Source: Gonocerus acuteangulatus (Eukaryota > Arthropoda > Insecta > Hemiptera > Coreidae). From it: a stretch of DNA of 64,000 nucleotides. Made by a program: the position numbers and the translations under genes. Below the pieces are notes generated by a model. The model did not search any database, was not told the origin of the DNA, and was given only the letters and a program-made list of their open reading frames with translations. Within the stretch, counting starts at the first letter, position 1, and each line of letters begins with the position of its first letter. The stretch spans positions 42,007,335-42,071,334 of the forward strand of contig OX328123.1 in NCBI GenBank assembly GCA_946811695.1, written 5' to 3'. Below are positions 48,220 to 59,795 of this stretch, piece by piece.

Positions 48220-49696
48220 TTTTTTTTTGAAACTGATGAAGTGTGTAAATGTCATTGAAAAGGCAAAGGAGACCAAAGTTGGCGAAGATTGGGATCAGCA
48301 GGATCAAATAAACAGTTTGTATTTCTTTGTGATTTGACAACAGCCTAAGACATAATTCAGAAATTTGATAGATCATACCTAAAGGAATCAACAGCATAGT
48401 AAATTTTACATAGAAACTTCAGATTATGTTAAAAAAATAAAATTCAAACAACTGAAATGAAACATCAAGGAGACAGTTTTGGGAGAACTTCAAGTGCATT
48501 TAAGGCAGTAAAGAATCAGTTTATCTAGACATGCTATAAATTTATAAAACTTGTATTGTAAAATGGACCGTGTACCTTTGGAAAACAATAAAATCAAGGC
48601 TAAAAGTATTTTGGAATTGTTTACACTGATGTGGACATTTTTAACTATGAGTCTCAAAGGTGAAAAAAATGTTTTTTCATTTATATATGATTATAGTAAG
48701 ATTGCCCTCATGTTAATTTATTCATAATTGTTCAGTATTGTTTATTGTTATTTAAGTGTTTAGTGATGAATTCCCTTTGTCGCGGTCTCACTGATGTATA
48801 AATAAATAAATAGTAAGATTGCTAGGATTTAAACTATTAAACCTAAAACAGAAGTTTTTCATTCCTTTGTTCAATAAGTAAATGAGGTTGAAAACTTAGG
48901 AAATAAGAGAATTGGTATTATGAGATGTGACATTGGTAAGGAATATTTAAATAGTAAGAATTATGACTACCAAAAAAAAAAGGGTATCATAATTAATCCC
49001 TGCCCCTCATATGTTCATGAATTAAATGGTGTGATTTACTAGAACAATTATGAATATATCTCATTGTTTACTGGCAGAAGCTATTGTAGAAAAAAATGTT
49101 GGCCAGAAATGGTCTGTGCAGCAACTTATTTGAAAAATCTCTCTTTAGCTAACACCATTGACCTATGAAAACTGTTTTGGAAAGAAACCAGATGTTTCTA
49201 ACTTTAATTTATATGGTAGTAAAAATTTTGTTAGGAAACCAGAACAAATAATAGCTTCTAAATGGGATAAAAAGGTGAATATGTGCATTTTAATCGGTTA
49301 TAGTCAAGTGGGATATAAAGTACTTTTGAATAATAAAATCATTGTCGCTAGGCATGTTGATGTTATCCAAGAAAACATAAGCTGTATTGGATTGGCTGAG
49401 GGTGAATCTGATAAAGTTCAAGCGATTGTGATTTTTGGGATCGAGAAATAGATAGTTTGAAACAAAATAATGCTTGAGATTTTGTTGAAATAAGAAAGTT
49501 GAAGATATTAAATGGGTCTAAATGTTGAACAGATGGATGTAGAGACTATATTCTGAAATGATCATTTAGAAGGAAAATCCACCACTGGTTTTCTTATTAG
49601 GTTATTTGGTAATGTATTATACTGGAAATCGAGAAAGAAAAAAGATGTTACAGAAGAGTCTACATATGCAGAATATGTAGCTTTAAGTGAAGTTTA
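48220..49696 (+). pseudogene. Ty1/copia polyprotein, collapsed (copy 2)
   Basis: Order: gag-like text 'FVFLCDLTTA ... DIIQKFDRSYLKESTA' with stops (48300-48400); integrase 'KMDRVPLENNKIKAKSILEL' (48560s), 'FIYDYSKIALMLI' (48680s), 'RIGIMRCDIGKEYLNSKNYD' (48910s) and 'CWPEMVCAATYLKN' (49100s); then FNLYGSKNF and WDKKVNMCILIGY (49190-49310). The RT start NVEQMDVETIF is followed by a TGA that copy 1 lacks, then the RNase H end TTGFLIRLFGNVLYW ... SEV and a stop at 49694-49696. Protease and RT palm are missing. Copia elements integrate reverse-transcribed DNA; this remnant cannot. Confidence 0.85.
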
Positions 49697-50319
49697 AAGT
49701 TCCAAGACTTTCCAAAAAGATTGAACTTTTTGTTTTAAACATAACGATTTTTTTAAACATTAAAAACTCCTTTGTGAACAATGTCATTTTGTAAAGGACT
49801 TAAATTTATGAAATTTAAATTAATTCTCTCACATACATATGCAAATATTATTAAAATATTATATTAAATGTTGTTATATTTAACTTATTTTTTTATTCGC
49901 ATATACATAGATGTACATAATAAATTACATAAATGTTTGTAATCATACAAATGAATGTATATAAATGAATTAATTTCCACCACATTTTGAAACATTATTT
50001 TATTATTATAAGAGCTGTATGGTTTAGCAACCCTATTAATTTGGGCAGCCTCACTTTATTTTTTTTTTTAATTAAGTTATTCTTCTTATAATATTTCTTT
50101 TGCATGCCATTTTTTTCGTAGATAAATTAATGTATTAAAATATTATTTGTATAAGAAAAAGAAGTCACGTGAATTGTGGTGTTCTAATAAATGAATAAGT
50201 AATTAAATTTTCCATGCATTTTTTTTTTAAATTTAATATCCATCATAATTTAATCATTATATTCTGACATATACTTTCTTTTGTCTGAGAGTAGTTGTAG
50301 TTATATCCTCTGACTGTCA

Positions 50320-51025
50320 CCATTTAGACGGAGAGCTGATAACGCACATTTCATGAAGTGTTTTATGCACCTTGGATATATGTGTATCCTGGACAAACCT
50401 TGGAACACCAGGTACTGCACATAGGGGAAAGGTGTTAAAAAAATATGTCACTAAAATGGTATTTTATTCAGAAGCCAACAATCTTTAATGTATAATTAAG
50501 GCAAGTTGCTTTATTTCTAGAACAGCCACAACTGTCCTATCCAGATGATTGGTGCTCTCTCACTCTTACGGTTACACGCAGTGCATTGCAGTCTATCATC
50601 GGCTGAAATTATTTTCATGTCTGCTGATTACTAAACCTCACAAAAAGTGTCTGCCCTTTTGTAATTATTTCCAAATATGGTGTTTAAATAGCAGTGTGAA
50701 GAAGAGACTTCATTTAATATTACAAAAAACCCACTTCGGTTTTTTTTTATATGTATCCCACTTAAAAGTGTCTGCCTTATATATTATTTATTATAGAATT
50801 GCCTTAATTTTACATTAAAGACTTATGGCTTCTGAATAAAACAGTATTTTTGGCCCATAGTTTGTTACTGATTACCATGCGCAGTACCTGGTGTTTCAAG
50901 GTATGTCCAGCAACCACATACTTAACTTTTTATCTACACTAGAGACCCACTATAGCACAATTTCAAGGCACATAAAACACTTGAAAAGTGTGTTACCAGC
51001 TCTTGGACTAATTGTTTAAATACGG
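50320..51025. mobile_element. Nested inverted-repeat element inside Helitron copy 2
   Basis: Inverted counterpart of 14432-15180. 'gataacgcacatttcatgaa' on the left and 'aagtgtgttaccagctc' on the right are its arms. The central plus ORF (50549-50818) is largely identical in translation to the 14653-14901 minus ORF until a frameshift near its end. Confidence 0.65.
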
Positions 51026-51944
51026 TTGCAATTCTGGTAAAAATATTGTTGCTCGCCAAGTCAATGTCGTTATTGAAATTCCCAAATACCTTTAATTCAT
51101 TGTTGTCCATAACTGCAAGAAAACTATCTTAAATTTGTTTTTATTCTTAGAGGCCCCTATTTCCTATGATAGAAGGACTATCCTTATAGAAGAGCTCATG
51201 AACCATACAATTTGAAACAGAAGCTTTAATGGAAAGGAAAAAAAAGTGAACAAAAATATGTGAAAGTGTATTTGAAACAACAAACTATGTTTTTAAAACT
51301 TTCCTTTTGGCATAAATAACTTAAACCCTGCACGACTTACCTACTTTTTCATTCATATAAAACTCAGTTACGGATTATTACATGAACAGGTAAACAATAT
51401 AACATTATAATATAATAATAATAATATAATAATATAATATAATATTATATTTGCGCAAGGTTGAGGTTTTAGCTTTAGCTGCGAAGCCCTTAGAATAAAT
51501 AAATATTATATTTAAAAAAAAAATCAATGAAAATAAAGAATATAGTTTCAGTTGTAGGTTATTACAACTTATAACTAATCATAACCTTAATTAAATGCCT
51601 CATTTGCTTTGCTATTTTTTATGAATATTTATTTATGGACCACATATTTTTTTTTCTTTAAAAAAATTAAAAACAGGGAGTTTGGTTTGGATTTTCTTTA
51701 AAACGGTATTGCAATTAAATTATTTGGAATCATTTAATTGTAATATCATTTTAAAAGTAAGGGTACTTTTTAAAATAAGGGTACTTTTTTAAAAATAAGG
51801 ATTAATTTATTTTCCACCCCACTTTCTCTAAAAAAAAATGGAAAATAAATTTTTCAGCCGAGCTCTCAATTTATTATCTTATATTCTCATAATTTGGACA
51901 AATATAATATAATCTTTTTTTTTTTAAATATATAATATAAAGTA

Positions 51945-52062
51945 GGCGTACCATGGAAGCTGGGTTACAACTATTTAATATGAAGCATGTGTAGCATGGT
52001 AAGCCCGGCTACAGATATTTAATATAAAGTAGGTGTAGCATTGCACACCGGGTAACAGCTAG
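51945..52062 (+). repeat. Three tandem degenerate copies of the Helitron 3' end
   Basis: Units 'gtaggcgtaccatggaagct', 'gcatgtgtagcatggtaag' and 'gtaggtgtagcattgcacac' start about 45 bp apart. Each continues with a GGGTTACA/CCGGCTACA/CCGGGTAACA-like block and 'tatttaatat' or the terminal CTAG. The same triplet is at 13459-13590 on the other strand. Confidence 0.8.
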
Positions 52063-52074
52063 TTTTTTATAAAT

Positions 52075-52255
52075 AAAACGAGTAATATTTATTTGTCAAC
52101 TGTTCGGCTTGAATTACAAGCCATCGTCAGGGCTATGAAGGAGAGGGAGAACAATTGGAATTATGTAGCTTCCAGGATAAGGAGCTGTTCTCTTTCTCCT
52201 CCTGTAATTCAAGTCGAAATGTTGGCAAAAGAACATTATTCATTTTAGTTATAAA
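52075..52255. mobile_element. Inverted pair of Penelope-like tail motifs
   Basis: Minus strand: CTGACGA-T-GGCTTG-taatt-CAAGCC-GAACAG at 52130-52100. Plus strand: 'cctgtaattcaagtcgaaat' at about 52200-52222. Outer parts 'gagtaatatttatttgtcaa' and its near-inverse complete a foldback. The CTGANGA/stem/GAA pattern recalls Penelope-like termini. No RT is present. Confidence 0.4.
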
Positions 52256-53470
52256 ATATAGTTTTATTTAGCATATGACCGAAACACCATCATTTACATC
52301 GTCTCACTATCAACTATCTCGACTATCTCACCGTATATCTTTATTTTTATTTTTTCCGTTTTGGTCGTGTTCCGCTTTATGGCGATGTACACCTTACATT
52401 TTATATAGTTATTACAAACATTACACATAGATATATACACACATAAACACACACCCACACACACATACATATGTAGAGTAGTAAATTAAAGCAGAGTGAA
52501 GAATTTGCTGAAATGAAGCGCGTGGAACGGTTCCTTGCTGGATATCGATGCTGAAGAAGTATATCAGGCTTGGCATATCCTTCTCTTCACATTTCCTGGG
52601 CTTGATCTCATAACCGAGAATCCAGGGTTGAAGGATCTACCCGCTTCGAGGCAATAACTCTCAGCCTGGGTCTACCCTTTACAAACCCAATATTACCCTA
52701 CTCTGGAAATATTTCTTTCTAATATAATTCCAATGGTGATTGCACTTATCATAGTATATTTAGATCTTACCCCCAGTGGCTTTCAGTTAGCAATGCTAGA
52801 TAGTGCGAGACAAAATTTGAATATAAATGATCTTTAAATTATGTATTTTGAAGCCATAATGCGAAAAGGCCAAACAGTTAATTTATGTTGAAGAGCACCA
52901 CTAAAAAATTAAAAGTTCATCAAGGTTAACTACAACATCCACAATTAATTTTCATCGAATTTTATAAGGGAATAGCTTTTATTTTTCATTTTATATCCCA
53001 CAGAAGATCACATATTCACAAGCCTTAGGCATTTCATTATTCATTATGTAATCCTGGTACCTCTAAAATAAAATGGTTGTAGAGGACACTGAAAAAATGA
53101 TTTAATTGTCTAAATAACAACATTTCGTAAAACGTTTGGAGGGGACGTATATTGATGGAACTAAGACTTCTTAGATTTTTAGAACCTTTTTCCCGTCGCT
53201 CCACAGGAAGAAAACTAGTTAAGCACGTTGCCCTCATGATGCATTCCGGTAGTTCAATTTCACCTTTTGAAACATAAGATGACAATTCAATATATATATA
53301 TTGAATTTTCTGATCTTACGGCCTAAAATTCATTTCAATGAATGTCTCAGGAACGTGAAGATCGCAATGAACGTGAAAGAAGAAGTTAAGACAGACCCGT
53401 AAAGCGCGACATTCGACTAATAATGGTGCAAGTTTAAATCGAGCTGCTGTCAATTGATTGATGGTGCCTA
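52256..53470. other. Stretch without recognisable gene
   Basis: Contains a (CA)n-type run (52436-52470) and a higher-GC segment (52500-52680). The minus 82-codon ORF at 53037-53285 has no recognised domain. Confidence 0.35.
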
Positions 53471-53479
53471 CAATTGTGT

Positions 53480-53631
53480 TGCTATTGGACTTATGAACTC
53501 AATTTGACTATAAACAAATCCCAGGGGCAGTCATTAAGTGTTTGTGGTATTAATCTAGAAACCCCATGTTTCTCGCATGGTCGATTTTATGATTCCTGTT
53601 CCCGTGTTGGAAAACCATCCAGTACTACGAT
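53480..53631 (+). pseudogene. Helitron RepHel helicase C-terminus, remnant
   Basis: Plus frame reads [20 protein letters not shown] followed by [19 protein letters not shown]. This is the PIF1-type helicase end of Helitron RepHel (consensus [19 protein letters not shown]-x-SRV, matching SF1 helicase motifs V-VI). The active proteins unwind DNA during rolling-circle transposition. Only about 45 codons remain. The frame runs directly into a family-1 5' end at 53632, so the element is truncated or interrupted there. Upstream helicase motifs and the HUH Rep domain are not found. Confidence 0.82.
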
Positions 53632-55176
53632 AAAAAGTCCGTCTCGCAGGACTGCATCATCTTAGCGCGGTTCCGTTCATATCCCTAGTCTAATTTGGAA
53701 AGATTAAAATAGAAGCAGTTATTATTTTGGTTCCACCAGTCTTTTTTTTTAAATTAATTATTATAATGGCGTGTCAACCCTTAAGGTCACTAACGCCATT
53801 CCTGTGAGTAGTAAAGTCTTGAAAGGTCATGATTTACAATCTTACCTGGAAGGGTCCGCTACACTAGAAACAGACCCGCTAGTGACAAGGTCTTGGAATC
53901 TTGGAAATCTATATTTCTAACAATAAATTGTTTTTGTTATTTTACTTAACAAGTTTTATTGTCAAATACATTATCCAACTATAAGCAATTAAAAAATAAC
54001 AAGAAATAAAACAGACAAAAAGAACCATTGGAATAAACGAAATCAATTAATTTAAACCTTTAAGCACTTTTTTCTCCGATTGACATCGCATAATTAAAAC
54101 TTTCTTCAGAACCTTTTTTGTAGAGCATTTAGTAAGCTTCCGAATGGTAATCTTCCGCTTCTCAAGATTGTCAACGGTTTTCGAGATACTAACGAAATTA
54201 TACAAAGTTACCAAAACTTTTTTTGTCTGTTAATAAAATATTTTATTCTAACCCTTCCTTTACTCTAAACGTAACAAAAATTTCAACATATTAGTGTTGA
54301 TGAAACTCGAACATGCAGAAAATGTTTCAACTGTATCCCATTATTCTAAGTACCAAAATCAAAGACAAAGAACCCTCCCTAGGAAGGACGCTAGGCAGTT
54401 GAAAAGCTATATATCTTGGAAATCCATATCTCTAACATTAAATTGTTTTTCTTATTTTTCTTAACCTGTTTTATTTTTAAATACATTATCCAACAATAAG
54501 CAATTAAAAAATAACAAGGAATAAAAAACAGACAAAAAGAACAGTTCGAATAAGCGAAATCAATTACTTTAAAGTTTTAAGCTCTTATTTCTCCGATTGA
54601 CATCGCCTTATCAAAACTTTTATTAGAACCTTTTTTTTAGAGAATTTAATAAGCTTTCTAATGGTATTCTTCCGTTTACCATGATTTTCAACCTTTTTCG
54701 AGATATTAAGGAAAGTAAACAAAGTTACTAAAACTTTTTATGTCTGTTAATAAAATATTTTATTCTAACCCTTCCTTAACTCCAAACGTAACCAAAATTT
54801 TAACATATTAGTTTTGATGAATGTAGAACATGCAGAAAATGTTTCAACTGAATCCCATGATTCTAAGTACCCAAACCAAAAACGGTATTCAAAAAATATT
54901 TTTCCAATTTTCTCGAAAACGGTTAAAGCTATCGCCTTGAAAATGGTTTCATTCGTTTTCCTAGCCCAGAAATCATATAAAACGAGTACTTAGAAGCTTA
55001 TGACCTCAAAAACGAAAGCGTTACGATTTTTTTTGCGCGAATTTCGCCCTAAACGCCATCTTCCAGTAGGCGGATTTTGCTGGTTAACGAACTTGACCTT
55101 TCAAATTGGACGAAGGATTTTTGTACCAAATTTCATCAAAATCGGACCATTCGTCTTCTATCTAGAGAGCGAACAG

Positions 55177-55243
<67 letters not shown>

Positions 55244-55352
55244 TGGGGTTCTGAAACGCGAAATTTTCTAGTCGGCACTTCCGGATTGTTTTATTGTATC
55301 AACCCTATAAGCGGGGTTCCTCCCTATGGGGGAGGGAGGAACCGCGCTAAAA
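53632..55352 (+). mobile_element. Family-1 HINE-like element, copy D (most complete)
   Basis: 5' end AAAAAGTCCGTCTCGCAGGA at 53632. Sub-terminal CTTAGCGCGGTTCC follows. Two 517-bp-type units are present ('ccctccctaggaaggacgct' near 54374), then the conserved 3' part 'ccaaatttcatcaaaatcgg' and (TA)n at 55183-55237. The end is a hairpin GGTTCCTCCCT-...-AGGGAGGAACC ending GCGCTAAAA at 55352. No coding capacity. Together with B it defines the family at about 1.72 kb. Confidence 0.78.
55183..55237. repeat. (TA)n microsatellite
   Basis: Internal to family-1 copy D, same relative position as in B and C. Confidence 0.95.
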
Positions 55353-55551
55353 TGAAACTTAATTTAGAATAAGTAAAAATAAAATGAAATATAATAAGTA
55401 GGTATCATACTAAGAAATCTGATATTGTAGTGTTGATCGTGATTTTTTAATGACTATTAAAAGAATTTTAAGTGTTTTATAATTTTTATTTTTGACATAA
55501 TGTAATTGTTGACTTATTAAGTTTCTTTTTTTTCTTTTTTTTTTTATCTTA

Positions 55552-55651
55552 CTAGCTGACCCGGTGTCCCAAATAGCAGAATAAGTATTAAAAAAAAATA
55601 AAAATAAAAGAATCGACTGTTAGGCGGTACGAAGTCTGCCGGGTCAGCTAG
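55552..55651. mobile_element. 100-bp element of two inverted Helitron-like 3' ends
   Basis: Perfect 13-bp ends CTAGCTGACCCGG and CCGGGTCAGCTAG. At the right, GGCGG-tacgaagt-CTGCC forms a hairpin just before CCGGGTCAGCTAG|T, as at a Helitron 3' terminus. The next bases, TCTATATATAAA, resemble a Helitron 5' start. Confidence 0.6.
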
Positions 55652-55659
55652 TTCTATAT

Positions 55660-57190
55660 ATAAATATGAGGCATGTTATTGATTTTGCATGACCTTTCCT
55701 AAAAAAATAATACGCGTTACTTGTTTATCTTTTAATAAAAGTAATAACACATTACCTTATAAAGTGAGGGGTTTTCCGCCTGTTCAAGAGTCAAAGTCAA
55801 GTTATAACGAGCTAAATTAATTAGTTCAGGAAGCAATAAATGTAGAAAATTCTGTTTTTAACAAATTTATTTTCCCTAATATACCCGAGATATTTCATGG
55901 GAATCATTTTAGGGAGATTTGTTTCTCGCCATCTTTGTCGGAAAATAGTCCAGGCTTCTGTACTATTGGTTAGCCCAAAAAAATCGTGTAGTATGTTCAG
56001 AATTACTTGGAAAATGAAGTTGTTAAAAATTGTGATCTATTTTGGAGAGTCAGACACTTAAATGATATGAGTTGGAAAGTTTAGATTTATGGATTCGGTA
56101 AATCGATTGAACTACTTAATACATTTTATTAAGGTATTTATTATTATTATTTTTTGAACGATTATATGCCGGATTATGTATGAGCATCACGTCAAGGTGC
56201 GAACCCCATGGATATTAATCTACGCTAAACAAATACACATAAAGACAGTTAATTAAATAAGTTATACAAATAAATACAAAACAAAAATAAAAATTGTATT
56301 TTAATACCAAAAGGGCAGTATTTTACCTCCTAAATTATACCTCTAATATAGCTCCAATGTTCTTTGGCTCAAGACCAACCTATGATGGCTTGATATCAAT
56401 TAGGAGTCAATATGAAACTACCATGTGTGATCGAAATCAGAGACATTTTATTTAATTAATGAATAACGAATAAATCAATATTTTTCAATTCTTTATTACA
56501 GACGTTTTTTTATGGAATGATAAAGCATCCAGAATAATCCAGGAGATAGTGAAGTTTTTATTCTTCGAAAACAAAGTGGAGGCGCTGTGTCTGACGATCG
56601 GGAACAATCAATTTTCATGGGCGATATTTTTAATCTAGAAAAAAAATACATTATTTAGAATGAAGAATTCTTCATGTTCTAATAAAAAAATCCGCCGAAA
56701 GTTTTTCACAAAATGCTATAATTAAAAAAATCAAAAAATGTCTGCGTACTTTACTATCGAATATCATAAAGAGCTGTAGTTAAAAATTTAAGATACTGGG
56801 GTAAAAAGGGCCCTAGCAATGTTGCCAGATTTGAAAAACATACTTTTGAGAAAAAACTGCTTGAAAGTTAATTGTACAGAAATGCTCATTTTTTTCCTTT
56901 TTCATTGATTATTTATAATTTGTTGTTATAAGTATAAAAGAAATGATTTTTAATTTTGAAATTTATTGAAATAAGACCTGTTACAATAACTGTAAAGGCA
57001 CATTTAACACTTGGGAGACACAAAAACGCTCTTGGTTATCATTTTAGATTATTTAAAGAAGCATTTGAGCCGATAAAATAATTTCGTTAAGAGCCTTCTG
57101 CTCAATTTCAGGAACATAAATATGCATTAGGTCCACCCGACAAACAAATATGTAATGTACTGTATAACATAGTCTTCTTTTTCGTACATC
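55660..57190. other. Stretch without recognisable gene
   Basis: AT-rich. A poly(AAT)-like tail with 'gcacgtcaaggtgcgaaccc'-type text at 56140-56230 may be a minus-strand retroposon end. Nothing else recognised. Confidence 0.35.
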
Positions 57191-57252
57191 GCCACCGCGC
57201 ATGCGTCAGCGGACACTTTTTTGTAACGTTTTTTCCAGTTTAGTCATCGGTA

Positions 57253-57597
57253 ATGCATATTTATGCTAAAAAAATGGGGGGAAAAAGTTGCAAGCTATTG
57301 TTGAATATAGCTCTGTTGTCAGAGACCATCATTGAATATAAATTTGCAGCATTCGAAAGCGCGTTTTCAATTGTCGTTAATAATTTCCTAATCTATTGCA
57401 GAAACAACACTTCCTTAAGAAAATCAATGGGAATTGGATCTTCTCTTGCAAAAAATCTTGGTGACAAAGAAGAAGACATACAAAAACTTTTTATTTTTTT
57501 TAAAAAAAAGAGAGAAATATGTATTCAAAATTATAAATTTTATTTTTTATTATTATTTTCTTTTTTAAAAACAAATCCATTAAAATTATTATTATAA
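57253..57597 (+). CDS. Unidentified 114-codon ORF behind a CpG-rich motif
   Basis: Starts MHIYAKKMGGKSCKLLLNI. Residues 1-75 look moderately gene-like; the last 30 are Lys/Phe low complexity from A/T runs. No domain recognised. Some 50 bp upstream lies 'ccaccgcgcatgcgtcagcg' (57192-57211), containing GCGCATGCG, an NRF-1-like palindrome unusual in this AT-rich DNA. It could be a promoter with a small exon, or chance. Confidence 0.2.
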   Translation: MHIYAKKMGGKSCKLLLNIALLSETIIEYKFAAFESAFSIVVNNFLIYCRNNTSLRKSMGIGSSLAKNLGDKEEDIQKLFIFFKKKREICIQNYKFYFLLLFSFLKTNPLKLLL

Positions 57598-57710
57598 GTT
57601 ATTAATGTAATACTATTTTCATTATTCATACATCAATTCCTTAATTTTAATTAATCATATTATTTTTTTTAATATTTATTTCATTATAAGGGCTCCGAAA
57701 CTATGGCCCT

Positions 57711-58210
57711 AATACAGATTATAAAATATATACAATTTTATTACACTTTGTTGACGTTGATAGCTATGAGCCCTACACTTTGTTGACGTTGATAGCTATG
57801 AGCCCTACACTTTGTTGACGTTGATAGCTATGAGCCCTAATACAGATTATAAAATATATACAATTGTTTTACACTTTGTTGACGTTGATAGCTATGAGCC
57901 CTACACTTTGTTGACGTTGATGGCTATGAGCCCTAATACAGATTATAAAATATATACAATTTTTTTACACTTTGTTGACGTTGATAGCTATGAGCCCTAC
58001 ACTTTGTTGACGTTAATAGCTATGAGCCCTACACTTTGTTGACGTTGATAGCTATGAGCCTTAATACAGATTATAAAATATATACAATTTTTTTACACTT
58101 TGTTGACGTTGATAGCTATGAGCCCTACACTTTGTTGACGTTGATAGCTATGAGCCCTAATACAGATTATAAAATATATACAATTTTTTTACACTTTGTT
58201 GACGTTGATA
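57711..58210 (+). repeat. Higher-order satellite of two 32-bp modules
   Basis: Module P (ACACTTTGTTGACGTT...CTATGAGCCCT) and module Q (AATACAGATTATAAAA...CAATTTTTTT) are each exactly 32 bp. The order is QPPP QPP QPPP QPP Q then a 20-bp partial P: 15 full modules with no indel. The 224-bp block QPPPQPP is repeated twice. P-P variants are single substitutions (57920 G, 58015 A, 58061 T). Long plus-strand ORFs of repeated LLTLIAMSP-type peptide are by-products. Confidence 0.93.
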
Positions 58211-58237
58211 CCATTTACATTTATACTCAAATCAGAC

Positions 58238-58243
<6 letters not shown>

Positions 58244-58277
<34 letters not shown>

Positions 58278-58282
58278 ATTAT

Positions 58283-58337
<55 letters not shown>
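58244..58337. repeat. Two (TA)n tracts
   Basis: TA tracts at about 58244-58273 and 58290-58337, separated by 'aacattatacacac'. They adjoin the end of the satellite. Confidence 0.95.
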
Positions 58338-58339
<2 letters not shown>

Positions 58340-58439
58340 ACATATAGCATATACACACATACATGCATATACCACAAGATTCATATGAATAAAGATAATA
58401 AATACAAATATAAACCACAATTCATTTGCAGTTACAATA

Positions 58440-59795
58440 AAAAAATATAAAACACAAGATAACTAAAATAAGGTACATTAGCTTAATTAGATCAGATCTA
58501 TAGGTTATTAAAGTAAACTATTAAAATCGAAAGCACAAGGAGAAGAATGGGAGATTGGTTATATTTTTTTGTATAAATTAGTGTTCTTTAAAAACTGTAG
58601 TATACTGTTGATGTGTAGGCTACCTTCTGCAAGTAATGTGTGTAAATCGTGTGGCATGAGTAAATTGTCTCGTCTTCTGCAGTCTGTCATTATGTGTTTT
58701 ATTGTCAGGGCAACATTACACAGAGAGCACACGGGTCTGTCTACTCTTTCCATTAAGTATGAATGTGTTATAAGTGAGTGTCCAATTCTTAGCCTGGTCA
58801 GGACAACTTGGTCTCTTCTATTTAAAGACAAATCATTATCATGCCAGACTTTGATTGAGTTTTTAATTTCTCTTAATTTGTTGTCTGTCCGTAACCAGTG
58901 ATTTAGCCAATCTTGTACTATGTGTGTACGTGCTATATTACATAAGTCCTGTGTAGTTAATTGTCTGATGTCAATGTTTTCTTTAAAGGTAGCCTCTTTA
59001 GCGTGGTTGTCCGCGTCTGTGTTTAGGCCTATGTCTTTATGTCCCGGCGTCCAAAGCATTGTAATGTTGTGTTGTTTTAATCTGTGTATTTGCGTGTATA
59101 TTTGTGTGATTATGGGATGGTTGCTGTAAATGCTTTCCATAGAGTGTAAAGAACTCAATGAATCAGTACAAATTATAATATCACTTTGCTCTATGTTATT
59201 TGTTTTAGTCAGTGATAAGTGTATACCTTGTAATTCTGCAGTGTAAACTGAAGTAATTTGATGGTATTGATTTGATTTTCTGTGATCGCTGCAGCGCCGG
59301 TCCCGTTATTAGTTTTAGATCCGTCTGTAAATGTGAAGAGTGCTGAGGGATTGTCTTTGCTGATTGAATTGTACATAGACTTGTAAAATTGTGAGGCAAG
59401 TGGATCATTTTTATTGAAATGTGTCATTGTTAGGTTAATTTTTAAGTTCTTTGCACTCCAGGGAGGAAAGTGTAAAGGTTTATTTGTGTACAGAGGAGTA
59501 TTCAGAAACAAGGTGTCATCTGTGGTCTGTAAGTGACGGATAAGTAGAGGTCTGTGTTTCTTATGTGTCTGTGAGTATTTATTGGATAGTTCTTCGCTAA
59601 AGTATGTGTGTACACAAGGTGTATCAAGAGCTTTCGATTTTAAAAGAAACTTTAATCTTAAATACCTTCGTCTATACTCCAATGGAGGTTCTCCAGCTTC
59701 TACACAGAGACTATCCGAAGGGTTTGTCCTAAATGCACCCGTAGCTATTCTCAAAGCAGTGTGATGAATTGAGTTAAGAAGTTATTATACGTTCA
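58440..59795 (-). pseudogene. 5'-truncated RNase H-bearing LINE, ORF2 C-terminus
   Basis: The minus frame opens near 59790 with HHTALRIATGAFRTNPSDSL and VEAGEPPLEYRRRYL, the conserved block after the RT of I/R1/Jockey-group LINEs. RNase H follows: FTDGSKTNNGTGAAA (first Asp), then after a one-base deletion near 59258 AELQGIHLSL (Glu) and CTDSLSSLHSME (Asp), then WTPGHKDIGLNTDADNHAKE (last Asp). The C-terminal CCHC-type block is CSLCNVALTIKHIMTDC, and the stop is at 58559. RT catalytic motifs and endonuclease are missing through 5' truncation. Apart from the one frameshift the piece is well kept, so it is comparatively young. Confidence 0.85.

Larger units (their letters stand above)
47495..52062 (+). 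mobile_element. Helitron copy 2 (non-autonomous, 4.57 kb)
   Basis: Starts TCTATATATATAAAAATCTC at 47495 after host A and ends ...CCGGGTAACAGCTAG at 52062 before host T. A GGTGT/ACACC hairpin lies about 11 nt before the end. Structure and contents parallel copy 1 in the same internal order (5' leader, copia gag, integrase, RT/RNase H scrap, inverted-repeat element, triplicated 3' end). No RepHel ORF. Confidence 0.87.

Noticed and set aside
57711..58210. CRISPR-like array of 32-bp repeats
   Set aside because: There are no unique spacers; modules are contiguous and the setting is eukaryotic.
57812..58275. ORFs encoding repeated LLTLIAMSP/DYKIYTI peptides
   Set aside because: By-product of the 32-bp modules (96 bp = three modules restores frame); no start context or conservation evidence, and the opposite strand is equally patterned.
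58569..59129. Plus-strand ORFs over the LINE
   Set aside because: Antisense of the clearly recognisable RNase H and CCHC region.
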